Source: Pedobacter sp014947265
GTDB taxonomy: Bacteria; Bacteroidota; Bacteroidia; Sphingobacteriales; Sphingobacteriaceae
Assembly: GCF_014947265.1 (NCBI RefSeq)
Contig: NZ_JADCNK010000009.1
Location: forward strand, 62,001-126,000
Direction: 5' to 3'
Length of the DNA: 64,000 nucleotides
This document shows, piece by piece, positions 16,194 through 24,109 of the stretch. The position numbers and the translations under genes were made by a program. The notes under the pieces are model-generated. The model was not told the origin of the DNA. It saw only the letters and a list, made by a program, of their open reading frames with translations, and did no database searches. Position 1 is the stretch's first letter. Every line of letters begins with the position of its first letter.

Positions 16194-16565
16194 TTAAGGT
16201 TTTTTCCCTCCACTTCTCAAAAATTTTAAAAATGAAATTAGCATAGCCCTAACTTCGTTAATTGATTGGTTCACTTTTAAATAATCATCTTCACTTATAT
16301 ACTTTAATTCAGAAGCACATAAACAACAATAATCTATCTCGTTGGCAGAACCTAAAGCATTATCAAGAAAATGCGCAAAATCTTTATCTGTAAATCTTCC
16401 GCATCCCTCAACAATATTCAAAGGAATGGATAAGGAAGCTCGGGTAAGTTGTGAGGTTAGCTCAAATCGCTCTTCTTTTGGAAATTGAGTCGCAATATTC
16501 TTTTTGATGAACATATTCAACTCATGTGCTTTTTTCCAAACGTCAAGTTTTTTGTAATCTCTCAT
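16194..16565 (-). CDS. Four-helix-bundle protein (23S rRNA intervening-sequence protein family)
   Basis: A 123-residue helical protein. The start M-R-D-Y-K-K-L-D-V-W-K-K-A, the R-A-S-L-S-I-P-L-N-I-V-E-G motif near residue 43 and the S-A-N-E-I-D-Y stretch mark the small four-helix-bundle family named after proteins encoded in 23S rRNA intervening sequences. Its role is unknown; members form ring-like oligomers and are often single genes inserted between unrelated ones. Here it lies inside the arginine cluster, 41 bp after argC and 31 bp before argD. Repeats rich in CCTTAAACCC flank it on both sides, which fits insertion as a small unit. Confidence 0.88.
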   Translation of the reverse strand: MRDYKKLDVWKKAHELNMFIKKNIATQFPKEERFELTSQLTRASLSIPLNIVEGCGRFTDKDFAHFLDNALGSANEIDYCCLCASELKYISEDDYLKVNQSINEVRAMLISFLKFLRSGGKKP

Positions 16566-16606
16566 TGTTTTACCTTACGCCTTAAACCCTACACCCTTTA
16601 CCTTCA

Positions 16607-17590
16607 TTAAAAATTCGCGGCTTTTAACTTAAGTCCCGCTGTTTCATCTAAGCCGAACATTAAGTTCATATTCTGAACCGCTTGTCCGCTGGCACCTTTT
16701 AACAGGTTATCAATAATGCTGATGATAAATAATTTGCCATCATGTTTTTCTACATGAACCAAGGCTTTATTGGTATTAACCACCTGTTTTAAATCGATAT
16801 TTTTTCGGCTAACATGCGTAAAAGGATGCGTGCTGTAATAATCTTCGTAAATGGCTTGAGCTTCTTCTAAACTTAAATCACTTTCCAGGTACATGGCAGC
16901 TAAAATACCTCTGGTAAATGCACCACGCTGTGGGATAAAATTTAAAGCTTCAGATAGTGAGGGTTGCAACTGCAACAAACTCTCGCTGATTTCGTTTAAA
17001 TGCTGATGCTCAAAAGCTTTATAAATGGAAAGGTTATTATTTCTCCAGCTAAAGTGCGAAGTAGTAGATAAACTCTGTCCCGCACCGGTAGATCCGGTAG
17101 TAGCATTGATGTGAACCTCATTTCGAATCAAGCCTTTAGCGGCCAATGGCAACAAGCCCAATTGGATACAAGTTGCAAAACAACCCGGGTTTGCAATATT
17201 TTTAGCTGCTTTAATTTTATCATGGTTCAGTTCTGGCAATCCATAAACAAATTCGCGGTTTTCGAATTTAGCTTTTTCATGTAACCTAAAGTCCTGAGAT
17301 AAATCTATAATTTTAATGCTTTCGTTGATTGGGTTAGCAGCCAAAAATTTCTTAGCATCACCATGGCCAACGCATAAAAATAATACGTCAATATCTTGTG
17401 GAATATCGCTTACAAATTTTAAATCTGTATCACCGATCAGATCAGTATGTACATCTGAGATCAGGTTTCCGGCGTTACTGGTACTATTTACGAAAGCAAT
17501 TTCAACATTTGGATGGTTAACCAAAATGCGCAGCATTTCGCCGCCAGTGTAACCCGCTCCGCCAATTATTCCTGCTTTAATTTTATTCAT
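16607..17590 (-). CDS. argC: N-acetyl-gamma-glutamyl-phosphate reductase
   Basis: A 327-residue NADP-dependent reductase for N-acylglutamyl phosphate. The Rossmann motif G-G-A-G-Y-T-G-G-E is at 10-18 and the catalytic Cys137 is in N-P-G-C-F-A-T. A-T-T-G-S-T-G-A-G, near residue 165, is also typical. The gene starts 2 bp after the stop of an upstream GNAT gene, so the two are one transcript. The length is slightly below the usual 340-350 residues. Confidence 0.95.
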   Translation of the reverse strand: MNKIKAGIIGGAGYTGGEMLRILVNHPNVEIAFVNSTSNAGNLISDVHTDLIGDTDLKFVSDIPQDIDVLFLCVGHGDAKKFLAANPINESIKIIDLSQDFRLHEKAKFENREFVYGLPELNHDKIKAAKNIANPGCFATCIQLGLLPLAAKGLIRNEVHINATTGSTGAGQSLSTTSHFSWRNNNLSIYKAFEHQHLNEISESLLQLQPSLSEALNFIPQRGAFTRGILAAMYLESDLSLEEAQAIYEDYYSTHPFTHVSRKNIDLKQVVNTNKALVHVEKHDGKLFIISIIDNLLKGASGQAVQNMNLMFGLDETAGLKLKAANF

Positions 17591-17592
17591 CT

Positions 17593-18063
17593 CTATGAGT
17601 TTAATGCTATTTTATAAAGAAAAAATTCTTCGTCATTGCCTTGTTTTTCAAAGCCTATGTTTTCGTATAAGTGCTGTGCGGTGTAATTATCTACAGCAGT
17701 TTCCAGTTGTATAAATGTAGCACCAGTGGTTTTGGCAAACTCCCTGGCGGTTTTAATCAATTTTTCGCCGATTCCATGCTTGCGGTAAACCTCATCAACA
17801 TACAGATCGTTCAGAATCCAGTTTTTACTTAATTTTACCGACGAGAATTTCGGGTATAACTGCGTGAAACCCGCTGGTTTTTTAGTATCCACGTCTATCG
17901 CCACAAAAATGACCGATTCGTTATGTTCCAAACGTTCATCAATGAAAGCTTTAGCCATTCCGATATCCGAAAACTGCCTATAAAACATGCGATACTGGTT
18001 AAACAGGCCAACTACAAGATGGGCTTCTGTTAATCCTATTTGTTTTATCGTTATATTATTCAC
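17593..18063 (-). CDS. GNAT family N-acetyltransferase
   Basis: A protein of about 156 residues if started at the GTG at 18063, which overlaps the cupin stop by 8 bp (GTGAATAA). A longer frame to 18120 would run back over the cupin gene and looks unlikely. The acetyl-CoA loop is in the R-K-H-G-I-G-E-K-L-I segment, preceded by the strand L-N-D-L-Y-V-D. The C-terminal Y-E-N-I-G-F-E motif is typical for GNATs. It is packed between the cupin gene and argC. It could acylate glutamate or another small amine, but the general GNAT fold does not settle this, and the larger acetyltransferase at the head of the cluster is the better ArgA candidate. Confidence 0.85.
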   Translation of the reverse strand: MNNITIKQIGLTEAHLVVGLFNQYRMFYRQFSDIGMAKAFIDERLEHNESVIFVAIDVDTKKPAGFTQLYPKFSSVKLSKNWILNDLYVDEVYRKHGIGEKLIKTAREFAKTTGATFIQLETAVDNYTAQHLYENIGFEKQGNDEEFFLYKIALNS

Positions 18064-18406
18064 AATCAGTTCTGTCGTCTTGGGTTGATGGATAGGAAAA
18101 AAGAATAAATTCCAGGTCATCTAACCCGTTGTTTATAATTTTATGTTTGTCACCGGGTTTAATCTGTAAACCTTTGTTGGCATCAACAGTAAATGTTTCA
18201 CCTTCAATTAAAAATGTAGCCTGCCCTTTCAATATGAAGAAAAATTGTTCTGCATAGCTATGAAAATGTAATTTCTCAGCAGTTTGAGGCGGCATTAATT
18301 CTTGTTTAATTGCGGCATCTGGCTTGCTTACAAAATTCCATCCATCACAATTATCGCCCCATTTATAGTGGCTTAAACAATTTTCTTTTGAAAGGATTTC
18401 GCTCAT
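18056..18406 (-). CDS. Cupin domain protein
   Basis: A 116-residue single-domain cupin. The beta-barrel motif H-S-Y-A-E-Q-F-F is near residue 49 and G-D-K-H near residue 87, giving the histidines and glutamate that usually hold a metal. Small cupins are enzymes or ligand sensors, and the substrate is not known. The gene lies between argG (94 bp away) and the GNAT gene, which it overlaps by 8 bp. The tight coupling suggests that the cupin and GNAT proteins act together. Confidence 0.85.
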   Translation of the reverse strand: MSEILSKENCLSHYKWGDNCDGWNFVSKPDAAIKQELMPPQTAEKLHFHSYAEQFFFILKGQATFLIEGETFTVDANKGLQIKPGDKHKIINNGLDDLEFILFSYPSTQDDRTDCE

Positions 18407-18500
18407 TTTTTAAGTATCAAGTAGTTAGTACCAAGTATCAAGAGAGGATATGGATTTACATTTTACCTCTTCCATCATACATCATACATCTTACATAAAA

Positions 18501-19691
18501 CTAGGCTTCTTCGCCATTCACCTTGTGCCAGATCATTACCTGGTTACCAAATATTTTAGAGAAACCTTTAACGTCTTCTCCGCTCCAGGCATTGTTCATT
18601 TCACCGTAGCTACCAAATTTATTGCTCATTAAATCGTGGTTAGATTCAATACCAATAATCTGGAAACGGTATGGCAACAATTCAACAAACACTTTACCGC
18701 TCACAAATTTCTGGGTATCAGCTAAAAAAGCCTCAATATTCCGCATAATCGGATCGTGAAACTGACCTTCGTGCAACCAGTTGCCATAGAAAGATGATAA
18801 TTGTTCTTTCCAGCTTAACTGCCATTTGGTTAAGGTATGTTTTTCTAACGTATGGTGTGCTTTGATAATGATAATAGGACCAGCAGCCTCAAAACCTACG
18901 CGACCTTTAATACCAATGATGGTATCACCCACGTGGATATCACGGCCAATGCCAAAAGGCTGAGCAATGGCCTGTAATTTTTGAATTGCCCTTACAGGCG
19001 CTAATGTTTCACCATCAATCGCTACCAGTTCACCTTTTTCGAAAGTCAATTCAACTTTACGCGGTTCCGTTTCTGAAACCTGGGTTGGCCAGGCGCTTTC
19101 CGGCAATGTTTCGTGGGAAGTTAAAGTTTCCTTTCCTCCTACTGAAGTTCCCCATAAACCTTTATTGATCGAGTATCTTGCTTTTTCAGCACTATATTCT
19201 ACACCATGTTGTGCTAAATATTCAATTTCCGCTTCGCGGGATAATTTTAAATCTCTGATTGGCGTAATGATTTCAACCTCTGGAATAAGGATATTGAAAA
19301 TCATATCGAAACGTACCTGGTCGTTACCTGCACCGGTACTTCCGTGAGCCACATAATCTGCACCGATTTTTTTCACGTAGTTGGCAATTGCAGTAGCCTG
19401 ACTTACGCGCTCTGCACTAACAGATAATGGATAAGTTGCATTTTTTAGTACGTTACCAAAAACCAGGTATTTAATACAACCTTCATAATAACTTTCAGTT
19501 TCATCTACAACAGCATGCGATTTTACGCCCAAAGCATATGCTCTTTTCTCAATTTCCTGCAATTCTTCGTCAGAGAAACCACCAGTATTTACAATTACCG
19601 AGTGAACTTCTAATCCACGGTCTTGTGCAAGGTGAATACAACAAAATGAGGTATCTAAGCCTCCGCTAAATGCTAAAACAACTTTTTTCAT
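18501..19691 (-). CDS. argG: Argininosuccinate synthase
   Basis: A 396-residue enzyme that joins citrulline and aspartate using ATP. The PP-loop S-G-G-L-D-T-S is at residues 9-15. A-H-G-S-T-G-A-G-N-D-Q and the E-Y-S-A-E-K-A-R region are typical of the family. The length matches the usual 395-405. It starts 1 bp after the stop of the upstream acetyltransferase gene, so first and penultimate steps of the pathway are co-transcribed. Confidence 0.96.
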   Translation of the reverse strand: MKKVVLAFSGGLDTSFCCIHLAQDRGLEVHSVIVNTGGFSDEELQEIEKRAYALGVKSHAVVDETESYYEGCIKYLVFGNVLKNATYPLSVSAERVSQATAIANYVKKIGADYVAHGSTGAGNDQVRFDMIFNILIPEVEIITPIRDLKLSREAEIEYLAQHGVEYSAEKARYSINKGLWGTSVGGKETLTSHETLPESAWPTQVSETEPRKVELTFEKGELVAIDGETLAPVRAIQKLQAIAQPFGIGRDIHVGDTIIGIKGRVGFEAAGPIIIIKAHHTLEKHTLTKWQLSWKEQLSSFYGNWLHEGQFHDPIMRNIEAFLADTQKFVSGKVFVELLPYRFQIIGIESNHDLMSNKFGSYGEMNNAWSGEDVKGFSKIFGNQVMIWHKVNGEEA

Positions 19692-19692
19692 G

Positions 19693-20394
19693 CTATTTAT
19701 TAAATAAAAAGGTAAATAAAAATAAAAGGGCTTTTAAGCCTGTTTTGGGCTTAGGTTTAACAACTAAACGTTGTTTAATGCGCATAAAGCGCTCGTATAA
19801 CTTGGGTTTCTTTTGCAGTTCTTCAGCAAATTGTTTGGCTACTTCGTGTTTTTTCTCAGCCGGATCGTAAAGCATGGCTGTACACATGCAGTTTTTACGT
19901 TCCTTCATTTTTAAAATTTCGAAGTTTACGCAGCTCTGGCAGCCTTTCCAAAATTCTTCATCCTGGGTAAGTTCGCTGTAAGTTACTGGTTCGTAACCTA
20001 GGTCTGAATTTATTTTCATTACCGCTAAACCAGTTGTTAAACCAAAGATTTTTGCCTTGGGATACAACTTTCTCGATAAACCGAAAATTTCATTTTTAAT
20101 GGCCTTTGCTAATCCGGCTTTACGGTATTTAGGGCTTACTACCAAACCACTATTGGCTACAAACTGGCCGTGGCTCCAGGTTTCGATATAGCAAAATCCT
20201 GCCCATGAACCATCTTTGTTGAAAGCAATAACCGATTTACCTTCTTGCATTTTATTGGAAATGTATTCAGGCGAACGCTTAGCAATGCCCGTTCCACGAG
20301 CTTTTGCCGATTCGGCCATCTCGGTTACTATTTCTTCTGCAAATACACGATGTTCAGGAAGTGCAACCTGCACTATAAATTCGTTAATATCCAT
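19693..20394 (-). CDS. GNAT acetyltransferase, candidate N-acylglutamate synthase (ArgA-like)
   Basis: A 233-residue protein at the head of the arginine cluster. The acetyl-CoA loop R-K-A-G-L-A is at residues 91-96, after the strand L-V-V-S-P. The C-terminal third is unusual: Cys152-x2-Cys155 and Cys169-x-Cys171, a possible metal site, followed by a basic tail. It is followed after 1 bp by argG. Position and GNAT fold make it the best candidate in the window for the first step, acylation of glutamate. No argJ or classical two-domain argA is seen here. Whether it uses acetyl-CoA or succinyl-CoA is open. Confidence 0.8.
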   Translation of the reverse strand: MDINEFIVQVALPEHRVFAEEIVTEMAESAKARGTGIAKRSPEYISNKMQEGKSVIAFNKDGSWAGFCYIETWSHGQFVANSGLVVSPKYRKAGLAKAIKNEIFGLSRKLYPKAKIFGLTTGLAVMKINSDLGYEPVTYSELTQDEEFWKGCQSCVNFEILKMKERKNCMCTAMLYDPAEKKHEVAKQFAEELQKKPKLYERFMRIKQRLVVKPKPKTGLKALLFLFTFLFNK

Positions 20395-20729
20395 TCGTTT
20401 TCTAACGAAAAATTATAAGTATTCTTGTTAATTGGGTTTTTAGAGAGGATCAATTCCTCGTTACGTTTAGTGTAGGTACTAAATACGTGGAGTGAAATTT
20501 TGCCGGCTTGTGGGACAATAAAATACGGGTTGAAAATGATTAATAAACAAACCTTTCCCAGACACCATTTGTGTTGAGAAAACTGAAAGTTTATGTAAAA
20601 TCTGTTTAATCATTTCTTGCGTATTAAAACGGCTTTAACTCTATTGAGGTGCAAAGGTTTAAATAAAAATCGAGTTACACAATATTTTTTAACTTTTTTA
20701 CACTTTTATAATTATTACGGGAAAAGAAA
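20395..20729. other. Gap of 335 bp upstream of the arginine cluster
   Basis: The minus-strand promoter of the arginine cluster is expected here, next to 20395. I saw no clear ArgR operator or TAnnTTTG element. A run of poly-A/T words near 20640-20715 has no coding signal. Confidence 0.5.
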
Positions 20730-20751
20730 AAGCCCCGAAATTTCGGGGCTT
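20730..20751 (-). terminator. Rho-independent terminator of the lipoprotein gene
   Basis: A perfect 22-bp palindrome (AAGCCCCGAAA and its complement) is followed on the minus strand by a T-rich run. It lies 8 bp beyond the stop of the 20759-21301 gene. Confidence 0.85.
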
Positions 20752-20758
20752 GGATCTG

Positions 20759-21301
20759 TTATTTTTTGGATAGGCCGACTGAAACCCTTGTTCCGTCTAA
20801 AAAGAAATTTAATTTTTTAGGGCTGGAATTTGGCGGAAGCTGAAACGACCATACCGCTTGTGATGATGCTTCAGGTTCAGGATTGGTACTTCCTGAACGC
20901 TCTGTTCCCGTTATTGAAGTTCCATTATCCAATTCTAATCTTGCATCAGAGCTCGATACGGCAAAAAATTTCTTAGCTTCTAAAGTGCTTTTATTTGTTA
21001 CCTGCAAGTTAATTGTCAACTCTGCACCTGTAGCTTTGCCTTCTGCATCCTTTAAATCAATAGATGATGCAGAAGTAACCTTAACTAAGGCCTCTTTTGA
21101 TTTACCTAATATTGCGCTATCAGGAGAAACAGTGAATTCAGTACCGTCAGGCGCATTTTCTTCTTTTGCCGGAATACTAACTGTTGTTTCTGTCTTGGTA
21201 ATGGTTGTGTCCGCCGGTTTATCTTTTGACGAATTGCTGCAAGAAGAAAATGCAAATACGCCAGCAGAGATGATTGCTAATTTTGAGATGTTCTTTATCA
21301 T
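20759..21301 (-). CDS. Uncharacterised lipoprotein
   Basis: A 180-residue protein with a lipoprotein signal; the lipobox ends F-S-S-C at Cys21, followed by a serine- and threonine-rich linker. The mature part (about 60-180) is beta-rich with no family I recognise; the pattern of alternating strands suggests an immunoglobulin-like fold. It has its own terminator and a divergent neighbour (21574), so it is a single-gene unit. The location, inner or outer membrane, cannot be told from the +2 residue rules used for Proteobacteria. Confidence 0.8.
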   Translation of the reverse strand: MIKNISKLAIISAGVFAFSSCSNSSKDKPADTTITKTETTVSIPAKEENAPDGTEFTVSPDSAILGKSKEALVKVTSASSIDLKDAEGKATGAELTINLQVTNKSTLEAKKFFAVSSSDARLELDNGTSITGTERSGSTNPEPEASSQAVWSFQLPPNSSPKKLNFFLDGTRVSVGLSKK

Positions 21302-21573
21302 TTTTAAAAGGTTTAGTGGTTAATCAAAATTAAACTTATAAGTGTTATTTAACATTAAAATTATTAAACGTTTATGTAAACTCCATATGAACAGTTAATT
21401 CCATTTTTTGTTTTCATCTCCCCTTCATCATTCCGTTAATAATTTTAACATCTGTTTAACAACATTTAACATCCTTCTATGCTGCTTAAATCCAATATTT
21501 ACATGCTTGTAGCGAATGCGGTCTGACCATCGTTTTATGGGTACTCCTTAAATATTAAATAAAATTTAAACCA

Positions 21574-22275
21574 ATGAAGAATTTTACCACATTTCATTTC
21601 AAACCGATCACTTTATTTGTTCTAATTGCTTTCACAGCACTAACTTCATGTAAAAAAACCGAAACTGCCGATCCTACCATCTCTTATTTAAGGATAATCA
21701 ATGCATCACCATCTTTGGCAACATACAATGCTTACTTTAACGGTAATATGGTTAATTCAGCAGCTTTACCATTTGGAGGCGCTGTTAATTATCTTTCCTA
21801 CGTAGCTGAAGCTTACAGTTTAAAATTTACAACGGCCAGCAGTGCGGAGAGTTTGCTAACCAAAACCATTACTTTGAATGCAAGCACCTATTACTCGTCT
21901 TATTTGATTAATAAACCTGTTGCATTAGATGTTTATACCATTGGTGATGATCTTTCCACTCCATCAACTGATAAAGCTTACGTCCGTTTTATTAACTTAT
22001 CGCCTGATGCCCCTGCTCTGGATCTGGCAAAAACCAGCGCAACTACCATGCTGGTTACCAATAAAGCTTACAAAAATGCAAGCGGTTTCGTTGCTGTAGA
22101 TGCCGGAACTTACACATTGGATGCAAAAGAAACTTCATCGGGAGCAGTTAAAGCTACTTCCGAGAGTACCAGTTTTACAGCAGGGTATCATTATGACATT
22201 ATTTGTGGTGGTTTGGTAGCACCTGCAAATGATACAGAACGACCACTAAGTTTACAGGTTATTCCGATCAAATAA
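21574..22275 (+). CDS. DUF4397 domain lipoprotein
   Basis: A 233-residue lipoprotein with lipobox L-T-S-C (Cys26) followed by K-K. The motif Y-L-R-I-I-N-A-S-P at about 38-46 and the later V-R-F-I-N-L-S-P-D-A-P mark two related beta repeats of the DUF4397 family, which occurs in surface lipoproteins of Bacteroidota and in other bacteria. Function is unknown. It stands alone, with a 272-bp divergent gap upstream and a strong terminator downstream. Confidence 0.88.
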   Translation: MKNFTTFHFKPITLFVLIAFTALTSCKKTETADPTISYLRIINASPSLATYNAYFNGNMVNSAALPFGGAVNYLSYVAEAYSLKFTTASSAESLLTKTITLNASTYYSSYLINKPVALDVYTIGDDLSTPSTDKAYVRFINLSPDAPALDLAKTSATTMLVTNKAYKNASGFVAVDAGTYTLDAKETSSGAVKATSESTSFTAGYHYDIICGGLVAPANDTERPLSLQVIPIK

Positions 22276-22303
22276 GAATGATTTCTGTAGTATTCGCCTT
22301 CAT

Positions 22304-22340
22304 AAAAACGGCAATTTTCGATATGAAAATTGCCGTTTTT
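22304..22340 (+). terminator. Strong terminator after the DUF4397 gene
   Basis: A perfect 16-bp stem (22304-22319 with 22325-22340) and a 5-nt loop ends in a T-run. A-rich at the other end, it may also stop the converging minus-strand lipoprotein operon. Confidence 0.9.
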
Positions 22341-22394
22341 TAGTTTGTATTTAACAGGAAGCTATCTTCCTATCAGGAAAAATGATATTCTTCT

Positions 22395-23378
22395 CTATTT
22401 TTTAGTTACATCAGGGAATTTAACCTCTATAACATAAGTACCTTCCAATTTGAGTCTCCAAGACCACCTTGGGTTTACAGAGAAACCTGGAGATGATGGA
22501 AAGCCATCTATTGATTTTATAAAGGTACTCGGTATTCTGTAATACATTAAGAAACCCCAGTCGGTAGTTGGTGTAACATATTTCGTTAAAGGAAACGGTG
22601 CTAGCTCAAAATCGCAGATCATGGCTGTATCAGTTTGAATAACCGGGTTGAATTTAGCATAGTTTTCAAAAATTGGCCTATCTCCCCTTGCTATAATTTC
22701 TTTTGCTTTCGGATTAAATACTTTTCCGTTTTTATCTACCATTTTCAATATAGCCCTTGCACCTGCAGATGAAATTTTTGTACAGGTAATGGTTGGCCTT
22801 TTCATGGGTGTCGCTACGCCAGTATCATCATTAAATGCATTAGCTACATTATCAGTAATCTCGAATAGATCATCTATTGTTGGATCCACCACATTAATAG
22901 TCGCTAACTTAGGAAATAGCTTAGTACCAGTACCATTGGTCATTTCTACATCATAAACATATCTTCCCAGAGGTAAGAAACCAGATGCTTTGTTAAAGGT
23001 AAGCTGACCGCTCAATTCATTAAACTCCATTGGTTTCTTTTTAACCACCTCCCTTTTCTTATTCAGCAACTCCAGGGTTACATCTGTTTCAGGATCAAAA
23101 TTGGCACCAGTTTTAAAAACAGTGATTTCATATTCTTTAGAGAACTCTGCAGGTGCAGGTGAACCATCTTCTTTTCTCAAATTGAGCAATTTATAGGTAA
23201 AAGGTGGCGTAGAACCATCTGCATTAATTCTATCTGATTGAAAAAGAGGCAAACCTCTTTTCGCATAAATATTATTGTCTTTATATCGAATGGTATCACT
23301 TAGAAAGCCATTTTGTATTTTTTTACATGCTACTACGCCTAACAAGAGTAATAAGCCTAAAATATATTTAATTTTCAT
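22395..23378 (-). CDS. DUF5007-type lipoprotein of a SusC/SusD operon
   Basis: A 327-residue lipoprotein with signal peptide and lipobox V-V-A-C (Cys18) followed by K-K. The sequence is beta-rich and matches my memory of DUF5007, a family found downstream of SusC/SusD pairs and thought to be a surface glycan- or ligand-binding partner like SusE/SusF. It is the last gene of the operon SusC-SusD-fasciclin-this gene, 18 bp after the fasciclin gene. Nothing in the sequence names the ligand. Confidence 0.75.
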   Translation of the reverse strand: MKIKYILGLLLLLGVVACKKIQNGFLSDTIRYKDNNIYAKRGLPLFQSDRINADGSTPPFTYKLLNLRKEDGSPAPAEFSKEYEITVFKTGANFDPETDVTLELLNKKREVVKKKPMEFNELSGQLTFNKASGFLPLGRYVYDVEMTNGTGTKLFPKLATINVVDPTIDDLFEITDNVANAFNDDTGVATPMKRPTITCTKISSAGARAILKMVDKNGKVFNPKAKEIIARGDRPIFENYAKFNPVIQTDTAMICDFELAPFPLTKYVTPTTDWGFLMYYRIPSTFIKSIDGFPSSPGFSVNPRWSWRLKLEGTYVIEVKFPDVTKK

Positions 23379-23395
23379 AATTAATTGCGATTAAA

Positions 23396-24082
23396 TTAAT
23401 TGCCCAACGATTGCGCATTAAAAAACAACCTGTGGTATCCATTTAATACATGGACGATACCATTAGTAGTGACGATTCCTGATGTTTGGCAATCCACAGC
23501 CTTGTCTTTTTCTGAGTCGGGAATAGCACTTTGATCCGTTTCCTTATCATCACGGGTTCCGATTACTTTAGTATAAGTTACATAATCTACATAATTAACA
23601 ATCTGTGTGTAGTCGTAAGAACGTCTCAATTTAATCATGTATTGAACATTTGGAATAGCACCCAATAAACTATTATAAAGTTTACCACCAACTGTCATCT
23701 GTTCTCTGTTGATCTTGCCCGCAAATAAATAGGTCTTTAACGAATCATTCAGTTCCTGTACCGGAATGTCTTTGATGCCAAAATCAAAATTTTCCTCTCC
23801 AAGTTCGATCGATTTCTGATATTTTTTGGCTTTTACATACTCTGCTATTCCATAATTTGTTGTTGCAAAAAAGGTTACATCACCATTTACAGCGTCTTTT
23901 AAACCTGCCCTGTCTATCACTTTCACTAATGAATCAAAATTGCGGTTAGACTTTAAGTAATCGTAAGTACTTAAGTTTACTTTGGGATCACTTGGGCCAC
24001 CATCCCTTTTATAATCATTTTTTTTACAAGCCGTTAGCGCCAGTAATAGTAATGAAAGATATACTAATATATTATTTTTCAT
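23396..24082 (-). CDS. Fasciclin (FAS1) domain lipoprotein
   Basis: A 228-residue lipoprotein with lipobox L-T-A-C (Cys19). The FAS1 features are F-F-A-T-T-N-Y-G-I near residue 70, the L-K-T-Y-L-F-A-G segment near 115, and the closing G-I-V-T-T-N-G-I-V-H-V-L-N motif near 205. FAS1 domains mediate adhesion or carbohydrate contacts at the cell surface. It is third in the SusC/SusD operon, 28 bp from SusD, and probably forms part of the outer-membrane uptake complex. Confidence 0.85.
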   Translation of the reverse strand: MKNNILVYLSLLLLALTACKKNDYKRDGGPSDPKVNLSTYDYLKSNRNFDSLVKVIDRAGLKDAVNGDVTFFATTNYGIAEYVKAKKYQKSIELGEENFDFGIKDIPVQELNDSLKTYLFAGKINREQMTVGGKLYNSLLGAIPNVQYMIKLRRSYDYTQIVNYVDYVTYTKVIGTRDDKETDQSAIPDSEKDKAVDCQTSGIVTTNGIVHVLNGYHRLFFNAQSLGN

Positions 24083-24109
24083 ATTTTTTAAATCTCTAAT
24101 AAAAACAAC

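Noticed and set aside
16163..16213. GTG start of argD at 16213
   Set aside because: The extra 17 residues come from an intergenic repeat and overlap the preceding gene.
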